This document shows positions 16,557 to 25,729 of a DNA stretch of 64,000 nucleotides, in pieces; position 1 is the stretch's first letter; each line of letters begins with the position of its first letter. The stretch covers positions 558,001 to 622,000 of the forward strand of contig NZ_CP088953.1 of assembly GCF_021165935.1 (NCBI RefSeq), written 5' to 3'. Origin of the DNA: Microbulbifer elongatus (GTDB lineage: Bacteria; Pseudomonadota; Gammaproteobacteria; Pseudomonadales; Cellvibrionaceae). The notes beneath the pieces are model-generated. The model searched no databases, was not told the origin of the DNA, and saw nothing but the letters and a program-made list of their open reading frames with translations. The translations under genes and the position numbers were made by a program.

Positions 16557-17825
16557 TCACTCTTCCGGCAGAAATCGCTGCAGAATGTCGTCCACATAGT
16601 CATAGCCGAAGGGCGTGGTGGCGATGCTGGGCCCCAGAGGGCGGACCAGCTCCATAGCCTGAAGACGGCCCCATTCTCCGGCCAGGCTCTCCAGGGTCAG
16701 TCCGGTATAACTGGTATAGGTCTCCGCCGGCACGCCCTCTTCCAGGCGCAGGGCATTCATCAGGAATTCCAGCGGCCGCTCCGGTGACTGCACTTCTTTG
16801 ACTTTCGGCAAGGGAAAGGCGTTGCCGCCCTCCCCGGTCTCGCACCCCAGTGCCAGATAATGCTGTGGCGCCCGGGTGCGCTGGGTGCGGAGGATGCGGC
16901 CGCTTTCGGGAAGAGTAAATTTGCCATGGGCGCCGGCGCCGATGCCAATATAGTCGGCAAACGACCAGTAATTCAGGTTGTGACGGGCGGCGAGCCCGGC
17001 GCGACCGTAGGCGGAGACTTCGTAACGCTGGTAGCCCTCGCTGGCGAGATAGGCCCGCCCCGCCCGCTGGATCGCGGCAATCTGTTCCGAGCCCGGGGTG
17101 ACCGGTGGCGCGGAATAAAAGGCGGTGTTGGGTTCGATGGTGAGCTGGTACCAGGAAATATGCTCGACGCCCAACGCCACCGCTCGCTCCAGATCCCTCA
17201 GCGCATCCTGCTCCCCCTGCCCCGGCAGGCCGTGCATCAGGTCGATATTGATATTGTCGAAACCCGCCGCCCGGGCCTGACTGGCGGCAATCCGGGCCTC
17301 ATCTCCACTATGAATCCGGCCCAGATTCTGCAGCTGCAGCGGGTCGAAGCTCTGTACGCCGATGGACAGACGGTTGACCCCGGCACGGTGATAGCCCGCA
17401 AACTTGGCCTGTTCAAAGGTGCCCGGGTTGGCCTCCAGAGTAATTTCAATGCCCTCCTCGAACCCCACCAGCGATTCCGCCAGATCGAGAATCCGGCCGA
17501 TGGCGAGGGGCGAGAACAGGCTCGGGGTACCGCCGCCGAAGAAGATCGAACCCAGCTTGCGGCCCTGGATCCACGGCAACTGGCTGCGCAGATCGCGCTC
17601 CAGCTGATCCACGTATTCCGCTTCCGGCAAATGCCGCTCGCCGGCAGTCTCCCCTTGCGCGTGCTCGATCGAGCCCGCCACACTCTGTTGAGTGCCTGCG
17701 GCGAAAACATGAGAGTTGAAATCGCAATAGGGACACTTCCGCACACACCAGGGAATGTGTACATACAAGCTGAGCGGGGGTAATTGCATGGGCAGCGATG
17801 CGGCGCTTTGCGGGCTCTTCAACAC
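16557..17825 (-). CDS. hemW: HemW, radical SAM haem chaperone
   Basis: This is a HemN-like radical SAM protein with the cluster motif C27-x3-C31-x2-C34 (WCVRKCPYCDF), IFFGGGTPSLF, the ANPG loop and the C-terminal HemN_C domain. It belongs to the HemW branch (haem binding and transfer) rather than true coproporphyrinogen dehydrogenases, judged by length and by its place after rdgB. It starts at GTG 17,825, or more simply at ATG 17,789 (MQLPPLSLYVHIPWC); no strong ribosome binding site decides. The 3-nt gap to rdgB means one operon. The 16,310-16,556 gap shows no gene. Confidence 0.93.
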   Translation of the reverse strand: MLKSPQSAASLPMQLPPLSLYVHIPWCVRKCPYCDFNSHVFAAGTQQSVAGSIEHAQGETAGERHLPEAEYVDQLERDLRSQLPWIQGRKLGSIFFGGGTPSLFSPLAIGRILDLAESLVGFEEGIEITLEANPGTFEQAKFAGYHRAGVNRLSIGVQSFDPLQLQNLGRIHSGDEARIAASQARAAGFDNINIDLMHGLPGQGEQDALRDLERAVALGVEHISWYQLTIEPNTAFYSAPPVTPGSEQIAAIQRAGRAYLASEGYQRYEVSAYGRAGLAARHNLNYWSFADYIGIGAGAHGKFTLPESGRILRTQRTRAPQHYLALGCETGEGGNAFPLPKVKEVQSPERPLEFLMNALRLEEGVPAETYTSYTGLTLESLAGEWGRLQAMELVRPLGPSIATTPFGYDYVDDILQRFLPEE

Positions 17826-17828
17826 GGA

Positions 17829-18470
17829 TCAGAACAGCTTCTTGCCGGCATCGGCCTGGTGCTGCTGCGGCAATACCATTTCTCCATGCCACAGCTGCTC
17901 GAATTTCCACACTGCCAGAGCACGGTGACTGAGGCGATTTTTCACCTCCCGGGGTAACTGTGCAGAAGTGAGTTTTTCAGACGCCACGTAAAACAGCGGG
18001 TCGTAGCCGAACCCCTGATCACCGGCCGGGCGCGTGAGGATTTGTCCGCTCCAGCGGGCAGTACATATCAGGGGCACCGGGTCCTCGGCGCTGCGGACAA
18101 ATGCCAGCGCGCAGTGAAAGCTCGCACCGCGCTTTTCCATGGGTACGCCGTCCAGCGCTTCGAGCAATTTCTGGTTGTTGTCCGCATCCGAGGCGCCCGC
18201 ACCGGCATAGCGGGCGGAGTAAATACCCGGAGCACCGTCGAGTACATCCACTGCGAGACCGGAGTCGTCCGCCAACGCCGGGAGGCCGCTGGCTGCGCTG
18301 GCGTGACGCGCCTTGATCAGGGCATTCTCGATAAAACTGAGCCCGGTTTCTTCCGCTTCTTCCTGCAAAAAGTCCGACTGCGGCAACACCGCAATCTGCC
18401 AGCCGGAAAACAACTGGGAGAACTCTTTCAACTTGCCGGCGTTGCCGCTGGCGAGAACAATTCTATCCAT
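17829..18470 (-). CDS. rdgB: RdgB/HAM1 non-canonical purine NTP pyrophosphatase
   Basis: The 213-residue protein has the family start [14 protein letters not shown] and the catalytic DDSGL at 68-72, followed by [12 protein letters not shown] and a late GFGYDPLF. It hydrolyses dITP, ITP and XTP to monophosphates, keeping deaminated purines out of DNA and RNA. It is directly upstream of hemW, a conserved arrangement. Confidence 0.96.
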   Translation of the reverse strand: MDRIVLASGNAGKLKEFSQLFSGWQIAVLPQSDFLQEEAEETGLSFIENALIKARHASAASGLPALADDSGLAVDVLDGAPGIYSARYAGAGASDADNNQKLLEALDGVPMEKRGASFHCALAFVRSAEDPVPLICTARWSGQILTRPAGDQGFGYDPLFYVASEKLTSAQLPREVKNRLSHRALAVWKFEQLWHGEMVLPQQHQADAGKKLF

Positions 18471-18504
18471 GAATGCTCAGTATGATCGTTGCCGTCAGAG
18501 GCCG

Positions 18505-18954
18505 TCAGTTTTTATGCAACTGGCGACGAAAGGTCAGCTCCTGGGTGCTGCCGTCAGGCATGACCAGGTCAATGTTGAAAGTAAGGCTCTCTTCGTGCTC
18601 GAAGCGGAACGGTGCCAGATAGTACACCGCCCCCTGATCGCGAATTTCCTTGAATTCCAGCGCGCGGGATTGTTGAATCAGGTTGGTTGCATTGCCTGAG
18701 ACCCCAGCGCTGGTACCCTGGGTTTCGCCAACTTTGCTGACGGAGATATTGACGAAGGCGCGGTCCCGGGCGCGCACCAGCTTGTAGTGCTGCGCAATTT
18801 CCGGAGAGATAAAGTCGCTGTTGAATACCGAGTAGGAGACCCGGTAATCGCCAAAGACCTTGTGGTTCTCGATGGTTTTCGCACCCTGGGCCGCGGCGGC
18901 TGTAGCCCAAAGCAACAGGGCTATGGAAATAAATGCTGCAAAATAACGTTTCAC
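18505..18954 (-). CDS. DUF4426 periplasmic protein
   Basis: The protein has about 149 residues with a signal peptide (VKRYFAAFISIALLLWATAA, cleavage before AQGAKT). The mature part matches the DUF4426 pattern: F-G-D-Y-x-V-x-Y-S-V-F-N-S-x-F-I and AFVNISVSK. I chose GTG 18,954 because AGGAG is six bases upstream; the frame is open further but without a signal peptide. The family usually sits, as here, between metW and rdgB. Its function is unknown. Confidence 0.88.
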   Translation of the reverse strand: MKRYFAAFISIALLLWATAAAAQGAKTIENHKVFGDYRVSYSVFNSDFISPEIAQHYKLVRARDRAFVNISVSKVGETQGTSAGVSGNATNLIQQSRALEFKEIRDQGAVYYLAPFRFEHEESLTFNIDLVMPDGSTQELTFRRQLHKN

Positions 18955-19022
18955 GGCGTTCTCCTGTAGATCGGCTTCTTTGGTTTCTCGGCGGCGCCAG
19001 AAACAACCTTCTGCTACCAATA

Positions 19023-19616
19023 TTAGCGAGTCAGATGGTAAATCGCTGTTTCACCGAAGAGATTCGGCAAAAAATCCTTCAATACCCCGGATACTGTGGA
19101 TTCTGAGACCACCTGGCGATGCAGTATTTTCCAGCGGTGCTGGCGACAGAGCACTTCAAAGTCTCTGAAAGTACAAAAGTGAATATTGGGTGTGTCGTAC
19201 CATTCGTAGGGTAATAAGTCCGATACCGGCATACGACCGGAAACGGCCAGATGCCAGCGCGCTTTCCACTGACCAAAATTCGGGAAGGTGATAATACACT
19301 CCCGCCCTACCCGCAGCATTTCTTCCACAACCAGGTGCGGAAAGCGCAGGGTCTGCAACGCCTGGGTCATCACCACGGTATCAAAACTGTGATCGGCAAA
19401 ATTTTTCAGACCGTTATCCAGGTTCTGTTCGACGACATTCACACCGCGCTCGACGCACTTCTGGATCTGCTTCGGATCAATTTCCAGGCCGTAACCGCTG
19501 ACCTGTTTTTCTCTGGTCAACCGCTCAAGCAGGGTGCCATCGCCACAACCAAGGTCGAGCACGCGGGACTTTTCCGGTACCCAGTCGTAGATGATATCCA
19601 GGTCCTGACGAATCAT
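19023..19616 (-). CDS. metW: MetW, methionine biosynthesis methyltransferase-fold protein
   Basis: The 197-residue protein has the SAM-binding motif [12 protein letters not shown] at about 19-30 and [13 protein letters not shown], typical of MetW. MetW works with MetX in homoserine acylation; its overlap with metX (4 nt) shows translational coupling. Confidence 0.96.
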   Translation of the reverse strand: MIRQDLDIIYDWVPEKSRVLDLGCGDGTLLERLTREKQVSGYGLEIDPKQIQKCVERGVNVVEQNLDNGLKNFADHSFDTVVMTQALQTLRFPHLVVEEMLRVGRECIITFPNFGQWKARWHLAVSGRMPVSDLLPYEWYDTPNIHFCTFRDFEVLCRQHRWKILHRQVVSESTVSGVLKDFLPNLFGETAIYHLTR

Positions 19617-20836
19617 TTGGCCACCCCACTGGTAATCTCTGCACTGTGTTCGCGGGCGACATTATTCATATAGGCCGAGAAAAACTTTTCGTAGCGCTCA
19701 TTGGGTAGCAGAAAGGCGTCGTGCCCCATGGGAGATTCCACCTCTGCGTAAGTCACGGGAATATTTGCGTGCATCAGCGCATCGACAATCTCCCGCGAGC
19801 GCTCGGGGGCGAAACGCCAGTCCGAGGTGAACGAAACCAGCATAAATTTGCAACGTGCGTGGGAGAACGCTTCCACCGGGTCATCGTTGTATTCCCGCGC
19901 CAGGTCAAAATAATCCAGTGCGCGGGTCATCAGAATGTAGGTGTTCGGATCGAAGCTACCGGAGAAGGTATCGCCCTGATAGCGCAGATAACTCTGCACC
20001 TGAAATTCCACCAGTTCTTCGACGCCCTGCTCAAAAGTACCGGAGCGCAGCTCGCGACCAAACTTTTTCCCCAACCCGTCGTCGGACAAATAAGTGATAT
20101 GTCCGATCATCCGCGCCACCGAGAGACCGTGGCGTGGCAGAGTTTTCTCTTCCAAATAGCGGCCATCGCGAAAATCCGGGTCCGAAGTGATCGCCTGACG
20201 GGCGGTTTCGTTGAACGCAATATTTTGTGCGGACAGTTTCATCGCCGAGGCGATTACCACACAGTGACGCAACCGGTCCGGGTACTCCAGGGACCAGCGC
20301 ATGGCCTGCATTCCACCGAGGCTGCCGCCGACCACTGCAGCCCACTGCTGGATGCCGAGCAAATCCGCCAGTCGCGCCTGACTGTGCACCCAGTCCCGCG
20401 CGCGCAGTGGTGGGAAATCCGGGCCCCAGGGTTTACCGGTTTGCGGGTTGACGGAAGATGGGCCGGTGGAACCATGGCAGCCGCCGAGGTTGTTGACCGC
20501 GACCACAAAGAATTTGTTGGTGTCGATGGGTTTGCCGGGGCCGATATAGTGATCCCACCAGCCGGGGCGCTTGTCGGTTTCGCTGTGGAAGCCGGCGGCA
20601 TGGTGGTGGCCGGAGAGCGCGTGGCAGATCAGGACGCCGTTGCTTTTGTCGGCGTTGAGGGTCCCATAGGTTTCATAAACGAGCGTGTATTCGTCGAGTA
20701 CGCGGCCGCAGGCCAGTTTGAAGGGGCCGGGGAAGGTATGGCTTTTCGGCTCGACGATGCCGACAGAGTTTGCGGGCAATCCTGCCGGTTTTCCTGATTG
20801 GGGCGTGTGCGCTTCCGTGGTCAAAATCTTTCGCAT
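19613..20836 (-). CDS. metX: MetX, homoserine O-acyltransferase
   Basis: The 407-residue alpha/beta hydrolase has the nucleophile elbow GGSLGGMQA (S172), the substrate segment [12 protein letters not shown] and the catalytic histidine region [10 protein letters not shown]. It acylates homoserine (succinyl- or acetyl-CoA; gammaproteobacterial MetX proteins paired with MetW are generally succinyltransferases) in methionine synthesis. I start at ATG 20,836 ([10 protein letters not shown]); the frame is open upstream through a noncoding repeat region and should not be extended. Confidence 0.96.
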   Translation of the reverse strand: MRKILTTEAHTPQSGKPAGLPANSVGIVEPKSHTFPGPFKLACGRVLDEYTLVYETYGTLNADKSNGVLICHALSGHHHAAGFHSETDKRPGWWDHYIGPGKPIDTNKFFVVAVNNLGGCHGSTGPSSVNPQTGKPWGPDFPPLRARDWVHSQARLADLLGIQQWAAVVGGSLGGMQAMRWSLEYPDRLRHCVVIASAMKLSAQNIAFNETARQAITSDPDFRDGRYLEEKTLPRHGLSVARMIGHITYLSDDGLGKKFGRELRSGTFEQGVEELVEFQVQSYLRYQGDTFSGSFDPNTYILMTRALDYFDLAREYNDDPVEAFSHARCKFMLVSFTSDWRFAPERSREIVDALMHANIPVTYAEVESPMGHDAFLLPNERYEKFFSAYMNNVAREHSAEITSGVAK

Positions 20837-20922
20837 GTGGTTACTGGGCGGGGCGCCAAGTTTACGAAAGCTGGGGGCGGGAGTACACCTGTTAACTTTT
20901 GTGGTACTTCGTCTTGTGGTAT

Positions 20923-21126
20923 CTCGCCGCCCTGCCACCGGGTACTGCTGCGCGAGACACGAGCTAGGCGCCCCCCCCTCAACCCATCCATGGGGGGTCT
21001 TCCGCGAGGTCCCTCTCGCAGACAAAACGTAAGTTTTGGACGCCAAAGGCGCCCGCAGGGTGAGGGCAGGCACTGCCCGAATCAACGTCTCGCGCAGCAG
21101 TACCCGGCGTCAGGGCTACCCGCGAG
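20923..21126. repeat. Inverted-repeat element upstream of metX
   Basis: Arms 20,938-20,958 and 21,087-21,107 are perfect 21-bp inverted repeats (starting CCGGGTACTGCTGCGCGAGA), extended with a few mismatches to 20,923-20,958 and 21,087-21,126. The 128-nt interior holds poly-C/poly-G palindromic stretches. The 20,837-21,139 gap holds no gene. No SAM riboswitch pattern was recognised. It may be a small mobile repeat or a strong RNA hairpin in the metX leader. Confidence 0.75.
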
Positions 21127-21139
21127 ACTTTGCAACAAC

Positions 21140-23107
21140 TTAGGTGGTCGCCGGGGCTTTCAGTGGAGTCACGTTGTTCGCTACCGGCGCCGGTGGAATC
21201 GGCTGGGGGGCTGCGTGGGTGTGCCTGAGCAGGTCTTCCAGCGCACCGAGGGCACTGTGGTTGCGCACCAGCTCTTCTTCCAGCGCGCGCAGGTCGGTGC
21301 GTTTGCTGCGAGTTTTCTGCTTGAGCTCGGTAAGCTTGATCAGATGGCGGTTCAGCAGGTGTTTCTGGTACTGAACGTGTTGTTTCAGCGGCTCCAGAAC
21401 CTGTTCGAGCCAGCCGTCCACAGAGGAGATCATCTGGCTGTACATACGCCCCACTTCGTTGGCGAGGGTCGCTACGAAGCGTTCGGTAAGACGGTTGCGA
21501 CGGGCCAGCAGCAGTTGCGGTGAACGGCGCAGCTGTGCGGCCTGACGGTGCAGGCCGCGCAGGGCAGCGCGGAAGCCGGCAATATCGAAGTGCTGCTCGG
21601 CGGAGATGATGTTGTTCAGGGTGGAGCGGTCATAGATCGCGTCCACGAGACGGTTGGCCTGGTCCACTTCCCGTTCCAGATTCCCCAGCTGGTGTTCGAC
21701 ACCGCCCATAAAGCCGTCGATGGCGCGGGCCAGACCGAGGGGAGACCAACGTTCGTTGAGGGCGGCGCGGGTTTCGTCGATCAGCTGCTGCAATTGCTGG
21801 CTGGAGACCGGGGCCAGCAGGGAGCCTCGCTGACGGGACAGCATGCGCTGGCTGGATTTCAGGGTCAGCAACTCCTGGTGACAGTACTTGTGCTGTTCCT
21901 TGGCGGTGGTATGCAACTGCTTGAGCTCTTCAATCTGATCCGGGCTGGTGGCGCCCTGGCGCTTCAGATGATCGAGGGTTGCGCGGCCGCTGTTGAGACG
22001 GCGCTTGAGCAGATCGCGGGTATCCGCCATCAGGGTCAGCGCCTGATGCAGGGAGCGGTGGTTGGCGACCTTGTCGCGGTGCTCGAGCAGACGGTGCACC
22101 AGTAGTTGCTCGAAATCGCCAAAACGGCTCTGCTGCAGCATAACCGGATCGCGCTCGGCGCGGGCCAGCAGTGCTTTTTTCGCGGAAACGCCGACCACAT
22201 TTTCCTGCGGCAGCGCCAGCAGTTTGCTCACTTCCGCGCGCATCTTACGCAGCATCTGATCCGCATCCTCGTCCGGATCGTCCCACAGCACATCGATTTT
22301 GTTCAGCAGTGCCATCACCGCGGTACCGCGGTGTTCCTTCAGCGGCACCAGGTGGGTTTCCCACATATTCAGGTCGGTACCGCTGACACCGGCGTCGGCG
22401 GAGAGCAGGAAGGCCACGGCCTGGGCACCCGGCAGGGTGGACAGGGTCAGCTCTGGTTCGTTGCCGAGGGCGTTCAGCCCCGGTGTGTCAATAATCCGCA
22501 GGCCCTGGGCCAGCAGCGGGTGCGGCAGGGAAATCAGCGCGTAGCGCCAGGCCGGGATCTGGACCAGGTTGCCGTTTCCATCCAGGTGGCGACGGTCGAA
22601 GCCGTAGCGGGCGGCCTCTTCCGGGGTGACCGCTTTGGTGGCGGCGACCTTCATCAGCGCGTCGCGGGTGGCCTCCGCATCGTCTGGGTCGAAATCAAAG
22701 TTGACCCATTTCTGCGGAATCCGCCGGAAACTCTCCAGACTGGTGTTGGTGGCCAGGGTCTCGATGGGCAGCAGGCGTACCGAGGCCTGTTCGGTGCCAT
22801 CACTGAAAATTTCCGTGGGGCACATGGTGGTGCGACCGGGGCGCGACGGCAGCAGCCGCTTGCCGTAGGTGTGGGACAGCAGTGCGTTGATCAGCTCGGT
22901 CTTGCCGCGGGAAAACTCACCAACCAGGGCGACGGTGAACTGGTCTTCCACCAGCAGCTGGCGCGCCTGCTGAACGACCTGGCGGGCACCGGCGGAGTTG
23001 GGGAAGTGTTCTTCCAGCCAGTGGCTGAATTGACTGAACTGGGTGTCCAGCCCCTTCTTCCAACGGTCGTAATCGGCAATATGCTGGCGCAAGGTCGCTT
23101 CTTCCAT
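21140..23107 (-). CDS. Dynamin-family large GTPase
   Basis: The 655-residue protein has a GTPase domain near the N-terminus: P-loop GEFSRGKTE (63-71), the switch threonines in GRTTMCPTEI (91-100), DTPG (207-210) and NKID (269-272), followed by a long helical region with coiled coil (about 350-620) and a proline-rich tail (PQPIPPAPVA). Bacterial dynamin-like proteins remodel or protect membranes; the specific role here is unknown. It is monocistronic. Confidence 0.88.
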   Translation of the reverse strand: MEEATLRQHIADYDRWKKGLDTQFSQFSHWLEEHFPNSAGARQVVQQARQLLVEDQFTVALVGEFSRGKTELINALLSHTYGKRLLPSRPGRTTMCPTEIFSDGTEQASVRLLPIETLATNTSLESFRRIPQKWVNFDFDPDDAEATRDALMKVAATKAVTPEEAARYGFDRRHLDGNGNLVQIPAWRYALISLPHPLLAQGLRIIDTPGLNALGNEPELTLSTLPGAQAVAFLLSADAGVSGTDLNMWETHLVPLKEHRGTAVMALLNKIDVLWDDPDEDADQMLRKMRAEVSKLLALPQENVVGVSAKKALLARAERDPVMLQQSRFGDFEQLLVHRLLEHRDKVANHRSLHQALTLMADTRDLLKRRLNSGRATLDHLKRQGATSPDQIEELKQLHTTAKEQHKYCHQELLTLKSSQRMLSRQRGSLLAPVSSQQLQQLIDETRAALNERWSPLGLARAIDGFMGGVEHQLGNLEREVDQANRLVDAIYDRSTLNNIISAEQHFDIAGFRAALRGLHRQAAQLRRSPQLLLARRNRLTERFVATLANEVGRMYSQMISSVDGWLEQVLEPLKQHVQYQKHLLNRHLIKLTELKQKTRSKRTDLRALEEELVRNHSALGALEDLLRHTHAAPQPIPPAPVANNVTPLKAPATT

Positions 23108-23299
23108 GTTTAGTGTTCTTATTGAGTACTACTTACGGATTTAGCTGCCATTCTCCAGCAAGCCGCCATGGAGTTAAACCCTGACACCACAATTTCGCGA
23201 ACTGGCGCGAACTGGATAGACAGAGAAAGAAGAAATAAAGAAGGGGAGTGAGCGGGAAGCGAAAAAGATGACAGTTAAGACAGTTCTGAGGAGTGCGAT

Positions 23300-23440
23300 A
23301 AGAATCGCTGCAGAGCGTAGCGAGCAGGCCTGTGGTGGATTCGTCGGAGCGCATTGAGCGGAATGTACACGCAGTACATGAGCACCAATAGCACCGCCGG
23401 ATTCGCCACAGGCTTGCGCAGTAGCTCTGCGGTGATTCTT
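23300..23440. repeat. Long imperfect inverted repeat at the 3' end of yggT
   Basis: Arms 23,300-23,368 and 23,374-23,440 are imperfectly complementary over almost 70 bases, with matching blocks AAGAATC, GCAGAGC, GCCTGTGG and ATGTAC and only a 5-nt loop. The right arm overlaps the yggT stop codon by two bases. The rest of the 23,108-23,438 gap has nothing recognisable. It could terminate transcription or be a palindromic repeat element. Confidence 0.7.
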
Positions 23441-24044
23441 AGAAGGGGATGTGCCAGAACAGGTTATACACCAACTGCGGCATATTCGCGCTCTGCGCGA
23501 ATCCCACCAGCAACTTATCCACAACCGTCAGCAGGATAAACACAAAAATCGGGCTGATATCGATCACCCCCAACGGTGGAATCACCTTGCGCACCGGCGC
23601 GTAAACCGGCTCCAGCAACTGGCGCAGCAGTATCAGTGCCGGGTGGGAGCTCTGTGGTGCGATCCAGCTGACCACGATGGAAATCAGCATACCCACAAAC
23701 AGGATGGCAATCAGCGTCATCAACACGCCAAGGAAGGCCCACAACAGTGCGCTCAGGGGATTGAGCATTCCAGCACCGGCCAGGAAGCCGGCGCCGATAA
23801 TCATGACCCAGGCCACCAGCAGTGCCAGCACCAGGGAGGCCATATCGATACCAAACAGGCCCGGTACGATTTTGCGCAGTGGGCGCAGCAGCGGGTTAGT
23901 GACTTTGACAATGCCCTGAGAAATCGGATTGTAAAAATCCGCCCGCGCCAGCTGCAGCATAAAGCGCAGCAGCACCGCAAACAGAAACAGGATACCGATG
24001 GTGGCGAGAATAAATACGCCGATGTTGCTGAAGGTGTTGACCAT
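23439..24044 (-). CDS. YggT family membrane protein
   Basis: The protein has 201 residues with two YggT repeats, each a pair of membrane spans with the motif N-P-L-L-R-P-L-R-K-I-V-P (first) and LEPVYAPVRKVIPP (second). The family is linked to osmotic and K+ stress and cell-shape phenotypes in some bacteria; its molecular role is unclear. ATG 24,044 follows AAGGAC at five bases. The proC-yggT order is conserved. Confidence 0.92.
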   Translation of the reverse strand: MVNTFSNIGVFILATIGILFLFAVLLRFMLQLARADFYNPISQGIVKVTNPLLRPLRKIVPGLFGIDMASLVLALLVAWVMIIGAGFLAGAGMLNPLSALLWAFLGVLMTLIAILFVGMLISIVVSWIAPQSSHPALILLRQLLEPVYAPVRKVIPPLGVIDISPIFVFILLTVVDKLLVGFAQSANMPQLVYNLFWHIPF

Positions 24045-24068
24045 CAAAAGTCCTTTCTTTGCAGTCTG

Positions 24069-24896
24069 TTATTTGTCGAGTTCGTTGGCCATCTCCGCGG
24101 CACGCGCCGCGCAATCGCCCATGGCCTGCTCCACCAGTTGTGGCAGGCCACCCTCCTGAAACCGTTTGATTGCACGCTCGGTGGTGCCATTGGGCGACAT
24201 GACATTGCGCTTGAGTTGCGCCACATCCACATCCGCGGCCACCGCAAGTTTCGCCGCGCCCAGTGCGGTTTGCAAGGTAAGGCGTTCGGCATCCGCCCGA
24301 TCCATGCCAGCCTTCTCTGCCGCATCGATCATGGATTCCATAAACTGAAAATAGTACGCCGGGCCGGAGCCGGATACCGCGATCACCTGGTCAATGCCGG
24401 ATTCCTGCTCCACCCACAGAGCGATGCCCACCGCATCCGCCATCTGGGTGGCCACCGATTTGTGTTCGTCGGTAACGCCATCGCCGGCGTACAGGCCGGT
24501 CACACCGGTACCCACAAGCGCGGGTGTATTGGGCATGGCGCGCACGATGGGCACCCCGGCACCCAGCCAGCGTTGGTAAGCCGCCAGTGGAATACCTGCG
24601 GCCAGAGTGATCACCAGAGGTTTGCGGGCGCTCACTTCTTTGGCAATGGTCTCACACAGTGCCTTCATCATCTGCGGCTTGACCGACAGCACGATGACAT
24701 CCGCGTCCTTGATCGCGCTCAGGTTGTCGGTACTGCCGTGTACGCCGGTGCGCTTGCAGAAAGCCTTCAGCTTCTGCTCGTCGCGACCAGTGGCAACAAT
24801 CCGGTCCGCTGGGTAGCCACTGGCCACCATTCCACCAATGACCGCACCCGCCATATTGCCGGCGCCGCCGATAAAGACCATTTTGTGATCAGACAT
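24069..24896 (-). CDS. proC: Pyrroline-5-carboxylate reductase
   Basis: The 275-residue protein has a Rossmann start (VFIGGAGNMAGAVIGG), SVKPQMM, and the catalytic-domain signature AVSGSGPAYYF followed by the late MSPNGTTERAI. It makes proline from P5C with NAD(P)H. ATG 24,896 is supported by AGAGGA four bases upstream. Confidence 0.97.
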   Translation of the reverse strand: MSDHKMVFIGGAGNMAGAVIGGMVASGYPADRIVATGRDEQKLKAFCKRTGVHGSTDNLSAIKDADVIVLSVKPQMMKALCETIAKEVSARKPLVITLAAGIPLAAYQRWLGAGVPIVRAMPNTPALVGTGVTGLYAGDGVTDEHKSVATQMADAVGIALWVEQESGIDQVIAVSGSGPAYYFQFMESMIDAAEKAGMDRADAERLTLQTALGAAKLAVAADVDVAQLKRNVMSPNGTTERAIKRFQEGGLPQLVEQAMGDCAARAAEMANELDK

Positions 24897-24919
24897 AAAA
24901 TCCTCTGAATCCTGTTCCG

Positions 24920-25618
24920 TCATCGTTTCCGTGAACCAAAGATATCGGTGCCAATACGCACAATGGTGGCACCACTGAAGATGGCCGCTTCCATATCGCC
25001 GGACATACCCATGGACAGTGTGTCCAGCGGCTGCTCCGGCAGCTGCGTCCTAAGGTCTTTCAGCAACTCCGCCAGCTGCAGAAACGGCGTGCGCTGGTCG
25101 TCATTAGCAGCGCGGGGGGCGGGGATCGCCATCAGTCCGCGCAGTTGCAGGTTGGGCAGCACCGCCACGGCAGCCGCCAGCTCCGCCAGCTTCTCCGGGC
25201 TGACGCCGGATTTACTGTCCTCGTCATCAATATTTACTTGCAGACACACATTCAGCGGCGGCAGATCCGGCGGGCGCTGTTCCGACAATCGCCGTGCAAT
25301 TTTTAGCCGATCCAGCGAGTGCAGCCAGTGAAAGTGCTCCGCCACATCCCGGGTTTTGTTGGATTGCAGCGGGCCAATGAAGTGCCAGGTGATCTCGCAG
25401 CCTTCCAGCGCCTCCTGTTTCTCCAGCGCCTCCTGCAGATAGTTTTCCCCAAAGTGGCGCTGCCCCGCGTTATACGCCACTCGCAGGTCTTCCGCCGGGC
25501 GGGTTTTCGATACCGCCAGCAGAGTGACGGTATCGGCTTGCCGGTCACAACTATCACAGGCTGTGACGATCCGCTCAGTGACGGAATTGAGGTTTTCGGG
25601 GATAGACCCTTTGCGCAT
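24920..25618 (-). CDS. YggS-type PLP homeostasis protein (PLPBP)
   Basis: The 232-residue PLP-binding TIM-barrel protein has the lysine in LLAVSKTRP (K38), RHFGENYLQEA, WHFIGPLQSNK, and the phosphate-binding end LSMGMSGDMEAAI. It buffers pyridoxal phosphate rather than catalysing a reaction. It lies upstream of proC and divergent from pilT, an arrangement conserved in pseudomonads and relatives. Confidence 0.95.
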   Translation of the reverse strand: MRKGSIPENLNSVTERIVTACDSCDRQADTVTLLAVSKTRPAEDLRVAYNAGQRHFGENYLQEALEKQEALEGCEITWHFIGPLQSNKTRDVAEHFHWLHSLDRLKIARRLSEQRPPDLPPLNVCLQVNIDDEDSKSGVSPEKLAELAAAVAVLPNLQLRGLMAIPAPRAANDDQRTPFLQLAELLKDLRTQLPEQPLDTLSMGMSGDMEAAIFSGATIVRIGTDIFGSRKR

Positions 25619-25729
25619 ATACTGGCACCCAACTTTTGCTCGGCGGGCATTCTATGCGCTCATTGCCCGCACGTCATATTGACGGTCCTATCAACAGAGC
25701 AGCGTAAGAGAAGAATAAAGGGTAGCAGT

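Noticed and set aside
19251..19673. Frames opposite metW and DUF4426
   Set aside because: They are shadows of well-supported genes.
20837..21139. SAM riboswitch ahead of metX
   Set aside because: No SAM-I or SAM-II core is recognisable; the structure is explained by the simple inverted repeats.
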